The position numbers were made by a program, and so were the translations under genes. From positions 496,001-560,000 of the forward strand of contig CAJZBQ010000056.1 of the NCBI GenBank assembly GCA_914767885.1: a stretch of DNA of 64,000 bases. The letters run 5' to 3'. This DNA comes from Blepharisma stoltei. Lineage: Eukaryota; Ciliophora; Heterotrichea; Heterotrichida; Blepharismidae. The notes beneath the pieces were generated by a model, which had not been told where the DNA came from, did no database searches, and saw only the letters and a list, made by a program, of their open reading frames with translations. Position 1 is the stretch's first letter, and each line of letters opens with the position of its first letter. Of this stretch, positions 34,104 through 42,765 are shown piece by piece.

Positions 34104-34326
34104 TACAGCCTAGGCCTCATTTAGATCTCCCTGACTACAGAACGACAAACTGGTGAGTTAGCTTTGGCAAAACACATGCCAAATCAACTCCACCCTTTGC
34201 AAGAGAAAATTATAAGGGCACTTGCCAACTGATGGAATTGACTTGGCAATTATTTTTTCCCAAGCCATTCTACCAGTTTGCCTTTCTGTAGTCCAGGGCG
34301 ATCTAACTGAGGTTATGGGCTATAAA
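34104..34326. mobile_element. Fold-back element with ~45-bp inverted repeats, intergenic
   Basis: Left arm CCTCATTTAGATC...CCCTGACTACAGAACGAC (34115-34156) is inverted on the right (ending ...GTAGTCCAGGGCGATC, TGAGG at 34308-34312). The repeat extends weakly outward to TACAGCC / GGCTATA, so it may be TA-bounded. The interior contains CTTTGGCAAAACAC and CTTGGCAATTAT. Confidence 0.6.
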
Positions 34327-34435
34327 TCTATTGAGCCCTATTATGCAGTATAAAAAAAGAATAAAATATTACTGTTTTTTGAGCAAAAAAGATTGCCTCA
34401 ATAAGAAATTTATGATAATTTTAAAAATTATTCAA

Positions 34436-34897
34436 TTACGATTCAACTTTGGATTTTCTTCCTTCATATAATTGAAAACCAATTTCTTTCGTTAGTAGCG
34501 TGCTTCCAATCACCATCATTGAAAGTCCAATTAAATACATTATTCCTTCCCATCCTTTGACTGGGTTGTTTAGGCACAATGAAAGGCCATCAAGGTCTTC
34601 TGCGCAAGCATCTGTATATTTTTCGCAAACAGCAGTGGTGCTTGCAGTAAGATTGAATAAGAATAAATAATACAAGCTTGCCCATGTCACAGCTGATAAT
34701 GAAATGCAAGGAATTTGGAAAATTTTCATGAATTTGATTCCAAATCTGAACCCACATGCGAGAATTAGTAAAAAGTGGGGGAGAAGCTTGATATATGAAT
34801 ACCACTTGTCGCTTTCTCCAATATCGTTGTATTCTTGGATAAAGGCAGGAAAAGTCAATGCAGTTCCAAGGAGAGAAACGCTTATCTCGACAATCAT
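34436..34897 (-). CDS. Four-helix membrane protein, unknown
   Basis: 153 residues. Hydrophobic segments at ~5-20, 40-58, 68-85 and 115-135 (GIMYLIGLSMMVIGSTLL). A luminal or extracellular loop between the third and fourth helices carries three cysteines (VCEKYTDACAEDLDGLSLC) and could be disulfide-bonded. Not assigned to a family; tetraspan-like topology. Confidence 0.65.
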   Translation of the reverse strand: MIVEISVSLLGTALTFPAFIQEYNDIGESDKWYSYIKLLPHFLLILACGFRFGIKFMKIFQIPCISLSAVTWASLYYLFLFNLTASTTAVCEKYTDACAEDLDGLSLCLNNPVKGWEGIMYLIGLSMMVIGSTLLTKEIGFQLYEGRKSKVES

Positions 34898-35952
34898 TTT
34901 ATTACCATTTTAGGTTCAAACGTTAAATAAGGATAAGATCTTCATGAAACATATATTAAAAGAATATTTATGGGATAAATGCATTATTAAATGTAAAATA
35001 TGATAATTCTACATATCAGGGATTTTAATAATAACAATAGCAACATCAAATTGAATCGTGCAGAAGACTTGAATATGGCGTGGTGAACTAACCTATCCTC
35101 TTAATAACTGCAGACAGACGAGAGTATGGGGAACTTTTAAAAGGAGAGCAGCATGGGTTAGTTTGTCTGGCCCGGTTTTACTTGGTCTGGTGGAGCACAA
35201 TGTCGGGCTAACTGACTACAGGGCTCATATCCAGGGCAAGGTTTTACCTTGGAAGGACGATGAAACTTGGAAGTTTGAAGGGATAGCCCAGCTAGCCTGA
35301 AGGAGCTCGCTTGGCCAGTCGGGAATTTCCTAGGAACTGATTTTTGGGTTACAAGTTTCATTCAGGCCGATAAGCTGACAAGAAATTTATTTTTTAATTT
35401 TAGAAAGGGCAGCCTTGTAGACCTACTACACGGTGATCAGAGTCTTTACCTCTGGGTTACTAGTGTAAACCCTCGTCCAGAGGAAAACATACATGCTTTT
35501 AGGCCCTGGAATCGGACTAGCAAATAAGAGGGTAAAGCGAAGCAAAGAACGTAAAAAACCAGCAAGGGGTATGAGAAGCAATATGGCTGGCTGGAAGCGA
35601 CCCTATAATAATTTATACTCCCTCAGCAACACCAAAAACAGCAATAGCTGTTTATGGTGAGAGGGTAAAACTGTATAATTTAAGTTAAGAATCACAGCAG
35701 AATTTTTTAATATAGCATTCTCTGATTCCAATTTTAATTAAAACTGCTCCTAGTCTTTAAAAAATTTTTAGAAAGACAAAACTCAATTCTTTAGTGCTTA
35801 TTTCACAACTGAATTGATAAGGATATTAGTATATTTTTTATATCAAAAAATATGAGAGATAATTACTGAAATACGAATATGCATATTTTTCATATATGCA
35901 GCTTTAGTAAATGTGCTATATTTCTAATCTAATATGGAATATAATTTTTAAA
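34898..35952. other. Intergenic with a GC-richer retroposon-like patch
   Basis: About 35065-35690 is markedly GC-richer than its surroundings and non-coding, starting GAATATGGCGTGGTG and ending in an AT-rich tail (GTATAATTTAAGTTAAG). No target duplication could be identified. Otherwise AT-rich spacer. Confidence 0.45.
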
Positions 35953-36870
35953 ATGGGTTGCTGTCAAGACCGTGAGGTAAATTATAACTAGGAAAGAGAG
36001 TCAGGACATTTTCAAAGAAAAAAACAGAGAAGATTAATCCTGAAGCGCGATTATGATTTGGATAATATGAAAGATCAAGAAACTATGATAATCAAAGAGC
36101 ATTCAGATCTCTCAATGTCAACAGAGAATATTACTGAGCCTGATGATGAAAAATATCTAAGAGCCCAGCTTGAAGGCTATAAGAGTGACAAAAAATGAAG
36201 TGAAATTGTGAAAATGATTTCAAATAGAACAGAAATCACAGAAGCCAAAATTTATATCAGCTGAGCAGAAAAACCAAAAACTGTTGGAAGCTTGGCTATT
36301 GCATATTTATGCAAGGAATGCAAAAGCGATCCGAAGGTAATCGCACCCTATATTGAAGAAGTCCTACCAACTTTGCTTACAAGTATTAAGATGGGCACCG
36401 ATGATTTGAGAGAAAATTCACTTTTGCTTCTCTTCTATTTTGTAGATGTCGCGAGTGAAGAGGCTATTTCAAAACTATTAAAATTAAGCATATTTAAAGC
36501 ACTGGTAAGGTGGTTTCTATGCTCAAAGCCTGAGCTCAGGCATATTTCTGCAGATATTTGTGATAAAATTTACCGAGGAAGAAAAGAGGCACAAGAAGCA
36601 TTTTTAAATGAACAAGGGGCCGTTAAACTTGTGCAATTAATCGCTTGGAGCTCAGATCAAGATGAGGTGCTATTCGATTTATTAGGATATTTGATTGATT
36701 TAATGCAAGATGCAAATGAAGATCCATTAATGGAAAATATAAGAAGGGTTCATGAAAGCATGGTATGGGATATAATAAGAAATATTGACACAACTGAAAA
36801 ATCTCAAGAATTGATGGAACAGCTTGACGCTGTTATTAGACTACTGTCATATGACGAAGGATTTTCTTAA
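35953..36870 (+). CDS. N-myristoylated/palmitoylated helical-repeat (ARM-like) protein
   Basis: 300 residues with a 15-nt intron after codon 8. The N-terminus MGCC is a strong myristoylation plus palmitoylation signal, so it is likely membrane-attached. From ~90 onward there are helical repeats (VGSLAIAYLCKECKSDPKVIAPYIEEVLPTLL, ELRHISADICDKIYRGRKEAQEAFLNEQGAVKLVQLIAW) consistent with an ARM/HEAT fold. Two TGA-Trp codons. Family not identified. Confidence 0.75.
35977..35991 (+). other. 15-nt spliceosomal intron
   Basis: GTAAATTATAACTAG, phase 0, after codon 8. It contains an in-frame TAG. Confidence 0.88.
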
Positions 36871-36982
36871 ATTTAAAACGTAATAACTTAAGGATAAGCT
36901 GAGGAATTTATGGTTTATGTAATTATCATTTTAAGAATTATAAATTAAAAAGCATTCTTTTGCTAAAATTAATGATTATTCA

Positions 36983-39560
36983 TTAAATCCATTTACCGGA
37001 AGCATAGCCATAAATTTCGAACCCGGACAATGCTAAATTGTAAGACCCTGAAGAATTTCTATCGATCTGCACAATCCTAAAGCACCTGTATCCTTTTATC
37101 TTCAAATCATTTGCATTTAGCTCAATTCCCCATGTCGAAGTAGCACCACGCTGCTTTAAAGCTTGTCTCTCTCCTTCTAAATTTGAATCATACTGAATAT
37201 CTCCTGAATAATGAATTCTCCTATCCAACACAGTCCAATCTGTCTTATTAACTGACCCTTCCAGTTGCCAGTTCAAGCACACATGGCTCGAGGAGTTTCT
37301 ATTTCTAATTGTATATGATGTCGGCATGAGCAGCTTCCCTGGCCCAAAATCAATCCCGAAAAATGAGCCGATTTCATTCAAAGTCCTTAAATTTGTGACT
37401 GATCTTCCTACATTAAATTAATTACCTAGTGTTTAGCATGCCAGCTTCTTTAGCAGGATGATTTAGGTATGTGCGAGCCCATCCTTTTGTAGATTAATTT
37501 TATTGTCAAAAGTGCCGACGTCTCCCAAAATGGTGAGGATATCCCAAAACAACAATTAGCCTTAGTGGCCAGAAATACACGGGACTCGCTGCCTCACCTA
37601 TAACTTGACTCCTGTATGTGTTCCACCTAAGGGTCACACTCCTTGGGTGCGTCAAGCAGTAAACTCCTGTATGTCCTAAAATTTGTGGGCTTGAATGTCT
37701 TACTCTATTGGATAAGCCATGTTTGGTATTGTGGATGAAGGTCCACCTGATTAACTGAACCCATAATAGTAAAATTCGCGAGGAAGAAAGGTTTTCTGGA
37801 GAAAGTCATTCCTGAATGTAGCCATTTTATTATTATGGCTTATCTTCCTACAAAGTCTTCTAATCTGCCATATCCAATGCTTGAAGCAAAAACTTGTACT
37901 TGGCCAGAAATATGAGGATTTGCCCATGCAGTTGATTTTCCATTGGTAGCTAAGAAGTAAATAGCTCCATTTTCATCAAAATCATAGGAGTATACGAATT
38001 CTGTAGGATTCTCGAGTTTATTTTTCTCATTAGGTAGCCTGAAGCTTTGAGCAAATTTTTGTGGAGGCTTTGGGGGAGAAAATTTAGGATTAAAAGTAGG
38101 AAGGCTTTGCCGCAAAAGCTGAGTTGGCCAGTTTCAAGGCTCTTCTTTTTGAGTTTGAGCTTGAGGTATATCTTGCTTTTCATCTTCATCTTGAGGATTC
38201 CTCAAATCTATGTCATTTAATTCATCAACAACTTTTTCTTTTGTTTCTGGCTTTTCAAGGTCTTTATAGGATTTTCTTGGATTTCTGCTTACTCTGTAGG
38301 AATAAGGCTTTACAGTTCCTTTTTCATGGGCTGATAGTTGCACTGATAACCCTTCCAGCACTAAATCTTTTCCAACCGCAATTAATTGATTTGTTGCAGC
38401 TTGCAGAAGTTCTGCGTGAGTGAGAAATGGCCATCTAATTTTTTCCAATAATTCTAATTTGTCTTGATCAGTCAATTTTTTGATTTCGAGTTTATTTTTT
38501 GCAATTTCTTTTACATCTTCTATTTTAGCTTGTGGCTGCTTTTCTTCCTCCGCTTCTTTCTTTTTGCTTTCTTCCTTTTTTCCTTCTTCTTTTGCTTTGC
38601 TCTTTTCTTCTTCCTTTTTGATTTCTTCTTTTACCTCTAAATTTTCCCTTTTCATGAGATAACTGCAAATAAATGCATATACAATTCCTTCAGATTTTAC
38701 GTTTAGTTCATTGCTTTGGCATATAAGTTTTACATATTCGCAAGGTAAATTAGTAAGAGATTCAATTCCACTTGGTTTTCTTGAAATGAGCTCAAAGTTT
38801 TGGATAATTTTTTCTAATGAAGCTGATATTATGCCTTATTTATATCATTTCGAGCTTGTTATTTGCTTATACCCGGAGCCATATTATGCATTGGGTTGCA
38901 CTGACGACTCCCGAAGTCAGCCAGAATTGACAAACTAACTCTTTGGGTGGCAAATCTCCAATGCCAGGTGGATTTGCCACCCAGGGAGTTTGCTCGTCCA
39001 ATCTCTTGGAGACACCAGGAGTCGCCAACACAACTTAAGGCATAATAAGGCTTGGGCTATATGCATCAATACTATTTGCTAATTGACCATCTTATCTTAA
39101 TAAGGCATAAACTTTTACTATCATATTTAATTCCTTCATAAAGAATATCAGCACCGTTCTCTGCGTTTAGTAGCGAATCAGCTATAAAATGTCCAGTATA
39201 CTCTACAAGTGATTGGATTTCCAAAATATGAGCCATTGAGAATATTGTAAATCCAGTCGTTGCATTTAAATTGTCAGGCCCAAAGCATTGAGTAGATTGA
39301 TTAGAGTAAATGTATTTTAGTATTGTTGGAAAAACATCTTTTGGTCTCATAATTGCTGTTTTCGGTTCTATTGGCTCTGGAACTTGGATGGCGTTTTTAG
39401 ATGGATCTTGGAAAGTCCTGTAAAAGTATTCACTCGCAGCAGCTAAAACAATTTTGTGTGCTTTATAGTTCGCATCACCAACAGATAGTGTTACATCTGC
39501 AAGAAATTCTTTTCCTGCAAAGCTTTGCAGTCCTAATCTTTGCTCTGGAACTTTTTCCAT
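36983..39560 (-). CDS. BTB-BACK-discoidin-like domain protein with two germline insertions
   Basis: 619 residues once 38830-39107 and 37413-37841 plus one 11-bp repeat are removed (1860 nt exactly). An N-terminal BTB domain (FLADVTLSVGDANYKAHKIVLAAASEYFYRTF...DVFPTILKYIYS) is followed by a BACK-like helical region, a Lys/Glu-rich linker, and a C-terminal F5/8-type-C-like domain (FLATNGKSTAWANPHISGQVQVFASSIGYGRLEDFVGR...FFGIDFGPGKLLMPTSYTIRNRN...LNWQLEGS). This order resembles BTBD9/E3-adaptor-type proteins. The junctions give KSLISASLEK and EDFVGRSVTNLRT, both consistent with the domain patterns. A Cul3-adaptor role is possible but unproven. Confidence 0.8.
37402..37852 (-). mobile_element. 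Retroposon-like insertion, 429 bp, 11-bp target duplication, in coding sequence
   Basis: Direct repeats ATCTTCCTACA at 37402-37412 and 37842-37852. Read on the minus strand the element begins AAGCCATAATAATAAAATGG and ends with a short AT-rich tail (GGTAATTAATTTAAT). The interior is GC-richer than the genome and has no ORF. The repeat contains a TA, so TA-type excision would also work. Removal restores FVGR/SVTN in the discoidin-like domain. Confidence 0.82.
38829..39109. mobile_element. Fold-back TA-bounded insertion, ~278 bp, in coding sequence
   Basis: Outer inverted repeats TATTATGCCTTATT / TTATGCCTTATTAAG, and an inner nested hairpin (TTGCACTGACGACTCC ... GGAGTCGCC; GGTGGCAAATC ... GATTTGCCACC at ~38948-38979). 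TA at 39108-39109 and 38830-38831 (38827-38828 also possible, 3 bp apart). Removal gives KSLISASLEK in the BACK region. Confidence 0.78.
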
Positions 39561-39619
39561 TAACTTAATAAAATGCTATAAACAACAATGCGATTAGAAT
39601 TATGAAATTTATTAAATAA

Positions 39620-40441
39620 TTACTTCAAAGGCTCAGTCCCTGGCTGATTTAGAATTTTATTCAGTACATACTCTACACTGATTCTATCCAAAGTAAAATT
39701 ATTCAAATTTGATTTAAATTCAAATTTCGAGTAGTTTTCAGTCCTCTCATAGCCTTCATTTTTCAAAGCTGGGTATATTTTTGCTAACATCTGTTGGGTA
39801 TTTTGAAAAATTTGATATACTTGTTCATCATTTAAATAGCCTCTTACATCATCCCAGCCCTTGATAAGAAGTATCACATATCCTGATAAATAAGAATGCA
39901 TATGATATAATAATGGTCTTTGTTTCCAAAAATCTTTATTATTTTTTACAGTTATTTCTTCTTTTATATTTTCCCAAAATGGGATTTCCGTATTCTCAAT
40001 TTTTTTGGAAAATTCATTAGCATTGAGTTTCTCTGAATCTTCAATATTTTCAAACATTTTATACGCAATGGCAGCATCAGCAGCAAAGCCAAGCCTGATT
40101 TTAAAAGATTTTCAAAGCCATTGTGCAATATCTTGGCAATTAAAAACGATCTTCATTATTGTTGGGCATTCTAATAAAGCTCTTAGCCCTCTAGGCCCAT
40201 TTACCATAGCAACACCTCCAGATAGCAAGTCAAAAATATATACAGGTCCATTTCATGCATGAATTGTGATACAAGAGATCTGCAAATTCTGATCATTTTG
40301 TATGATTTCTACCGATAAAGATATAGCTGTGCTCATTTGCATAATTCTTGCAACAGCCCCTATTGCTTGACTAGCGGTTTCTGCTAAAAGTACAGGTGAG
40401 TACATAAGGGATTCTCCTATATAAAAAGGCTTGTCTCCCAT
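39620..40441 (-). CDS. 3'-5' exonuclease-domain protein (EXD1-like)
   Basis: 273 residues. A DnaQ/RNase D-type fold is suggested by VYIFDLLSGG (motif I region, with D-L rather than D-x-E), IVFNCQDIAQWLW (motif II-like; usually HN.K.D) and GFAADAAIAYKM (usually FDTQIA). Several catalytic acids appear altered, so activity is doubtful, as in EXD1. Two TGA-Trp codons. ATG 40441 sits only 11 bp from the divergent DHHC start at 40453. Confidence 0.65.
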
Positions 40442-40452
40442 AATTAATATAA

Positions 40453-42755
40453 ATGAAAAAGAAAAATGGTTTTCGCACTCCGTTTCATGCTCTTCAAGTT
40501 GCAAGCTGAGTAATTATGATATTTCATGCTCTTATAGGAATTTTATGTATAGAAATTTCCCATAAAAGGCGCTGTTTGCCCTTAAATTGCCCACTGGGGA
40601 AAATTTTTTGGTTCGACCAGTACCATATGGTTTGGTCAAACCAAAAAATTTTCCTCATGGGCAAATCAAGGGCAAACAGCGCCATCTATGGGAAATTTCT
40701 ATATTTCTTTTTTGCTATCCACATATGAATTAGTTATTTTTTTGATTATTTATTATACAAGTTTTATAATCGTCATTGCACAAGGAATTTTCCTTACAAA
40801 ATCTGACCCAAGTATAAATATTCCATTTCAAAATGTGGATTAGATTAGATTAACGTAGGTATTTAAGGTCCCCACTACGTCCGAGGAAGCATTCCACGGT
40901 TTCCCGTATGGTGACAGAGCGTTCACCAAGCCCGGGCCGAAACCCCCGGTTTCTCGGTAGAGGCATTGTCAAGGGCCGTCTTATATACCGGCTTTGCTGA
41001 CCACCTCCATTTCCAACTTGGATCGTCGCCTAAGTTTACGCCAACACTGCCGCGTCGTCCGCCAGATCTGCCCATTGAAGGGCACCTTTTAAACTGGAGA
41101 GACCCCCGTTTAGTTGTCTAACTCGCCTTCCCCTCTTTCCGGTCATCCCGAGAAAGAACTCAACAGCTTTCGCCATTCGGGGCGAGCCACAAAAGCAGCT
41201 TAGGCAGGTAAGTCGCCCTGCTTCATTTCGGGCACTCACTGGGCTGAGCGCTGCTGGCAAAAAGAAGTCACGAGTAACTGCCCATGGGTCTGGTCGCAAA
41301 AACAGCGGCTTTTGCGCTTAGGCCTCTCGCTTCGAGGTCCCAGACGTTGTTGGGCTAACTCCTGGCTCCAAAAACCATGCCCGGATATACATGGGTAACC
41401 ACCACTGAGAGGGTGGGTCGGTCGCCGTCCGCCATTTTATGTATATTCAAAATGTGGATAAATCACCTACAGCAGTAAATTTCATGTGCACAATTTGCAA
41501 ATGCTATGTCACAGAAACATCGAAACATTGCGGAAGTTGTGACAGATGTGTTGATAACTTTGATCACCCCTGTCGAAGCCGGAACGCTGTATGTAGATAA
41601 TATAAGATAAGATAACTTTGATCACCACTGCAAATGGCTTAATAATTGTATAGGGAAAAGCAATTATAAGCAATTCATTAGATTGATTCTGCTTTTAGAA
41701 GCCAATCTCGTGATTTTGCTCATTTTTGAAATTTTAATTATTGATAAATGAAAAAATAAGGGACTTGACATTGATGAGGATATTGAAAATGCTGATATAT
41801 TTTTTATTATTTTGGATATAATTTTAAATTCCATTTTTTTATTACTTGTTGGCTATTTGATAATTTTCCACATATTTCTAAAATTTAAAAAACTGACAAC
41901 TTATGATTGAATTAGGCAACGAAAAAAAGCAAAGAAAAATGCTAACTCCCCCCCCATCCTTGATCGAACGACTCGCTATCGTTCGATCAAGGATGGGGTT
42001 AAAAAAAATTTTTTTGGTAAAAAAAAATTTATATATAAAATAAAAAATATACATATATATATATATTTTATTTTATTTACTTTTAAATAAGGGTGTTAAG
42101 AGTATTTCATAATTATTTTTTACAGCAAAAAATTGAATTAATTTCATAAAAATATACCAATTTTTAATATTTTGATTTATTAGCTACCCCTTTAAACTGA
42201 ATAAATTTTAATTTGTTCCTCATTAAATTAATTTTGTTTTTTAAAAATTTAAAAGAATCTCTATTTTATTAGATTATTGGGTTTTTAAGCCTAGGTTAAT
42301 AACTAAATCACTTCGGATAGTTGACTCCGAAGCTTTCTGTCGTCTCAAAGTCTTTGAAAACAACTTCATTATGTACATCTTCCCAAGCTTTTGATAACTA
42401 ATATATTTTTATATATATAAATATTTGCATGATATGAAAATCGTTCGATAAAGGATGGGGGTTAATTTCCCAAATTTTTTAGCAATTTTTACAGTCAATC
42501 GTTCGATCAAGGATGGGGGGGAGTAAGAAAAAAGCTATTCAACCACAGATAATATTTTATGAAGAAGAGGAAAATGGCACTTGCAACAAGAATAGCACAT
42601 TTAAAAACCCACAAAATACTCATGACGAATTAATCCCAATGATGAATTCAAGTGATACAAAAAATTCGACCCCAAAAAATTTGCAAATTTCTCAATCCCT
42701 TCATAAATCAGCTCCAACGATTGATTCAGATATAATAATGACTGATCGTACTTAA
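40453..42755 (+). CDS. DHHC palmitoyltransferase, interrupted by four germline insertions
   Basis: 296 residues (891 nt exactly) after removing 40548-40701, 40841-41459 (element plus one repeat), a 58-bp unit ending at 41612 and 41943-42523. The start [18 protein letters not shown] matches the family N-terminus; two membrane helices follow ([41 protein letters not shown]), then the zinc-bound catalytic domain [21 protein letters not shown]...[17 protein letters not shown] with active Cys in DHHC, two more helices, and TTYDWIRQR where TGA encodes the conserved Trp. The acidic/Ser tail lies beyond the last insertion. The third insertion falls within the coding of the DHHC motif itself. Confidence 0.9.
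40548..40703. mobile_element. Palindromic TA-bounded insertion, 154 bp, in coding sequence
   Basis: Almost perfect fold-back: TAGAAATTTCCCAT...GCGCTGTTTGCCCTT on the left, its inverse on the right, with a ~15-nt loop around 40618-40632. TA at 40548-40549 and 40702-40703. Removal gives ILCISFLLS in the first membrane helix. Confidence 0.88.
40827..41459 (-). mobile_element. GC-rich retroposon-like insertion, 605 bp, 14-bp target duplication, in coding sequence
   Basis: Direct repeats TTCAAAATGTGGAT at 40827-40840 and 41446-41459 flank 605 bp that is far GC-richer than its surroundings. On the minus strand it begins TATACATAAAATGGCGGACG and ends with a short repeat tail TTAATCTAATCTA. No protein homology seen. 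Only removal of the element with one full repeat copy keeps the frame ([12 protein letters not shown]); the nearest TA-TA removal leaves one extra base and a stop. Confidence 0.85.
41553..41626 (+). mobile_element. 42-bp retroposon-tail-like insertion, 16-bp target duplication, in the DHHC motif
   Basis: Direct repeats GATAACTTTGATCACC at 41553-41568 and 41611-41626. Between them are 42 bp: CCTGTCGAAGCCGGAACGC..., then a tail of GATAA-type repeats. This looks like a strongly 5'-truncated retroposon. The repeat contains a TA, so a 58-bp TA-TA unit also describes it. Removal restores V-D-N-F-D-H-H-C. Confidence 0.85.
41943..42526 (+). mobile_element. Family B MITE, 581 bp, in coding sequence
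   Basis: TAA at 41943-41945 and 42524-42526. The left end is a hairpin: CTC-C-run, CATCCTTGATCGAACG, short loop, CGTTCGATCAAGGATGG. The right end has two direct copies (ATCGTTCGATAAAGGATGGGG near 42442 and ATCGTTCGATCAAGGATGGG near 42498) and GGGGAG. AT-rich core with no ORF. Removal rejoins K-K-N-A-K-K-K-A. Confidence 0.9.
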
Positions 42756-42765
42756 CCTGTTACTA

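Larger units (their letters stand above)
33017..34435. other. Intergenic with two non-coding elements
   Basis: 1.4 kb AT-rich. Holds the family C element (33333-33662) and a fold-back element (34104-34326). No coding region recognised. Confidence 0.5.

Noticed and set aside
36983..37381. A separate gene starting at 37381
   Set aside because: The first codon there is TTG, not ATG, and the sequence continues the discoidin-like domain started before the insertion.
37390..37440. An 18-nt GT...AG intron just upstream of the discoidin-like exon
   Set aside because: It does not give an open upstream frame, whereas collapse of the 11-bp repeats joins two halves of a known domain exactly.
41036..41299. 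87-aa frame inside the GC-rich insertion
   Set aside because: Open only because of high GC; composition is not protein-like and no motif is present.
40841..41460. TA-bounded excision of the GC-rich DHHC insertion
   Set aside because: Any nearby TA-TA pair leaves one extra base and an immediate stop; full 14-bp repeat collapse is the frame-consistent reading.
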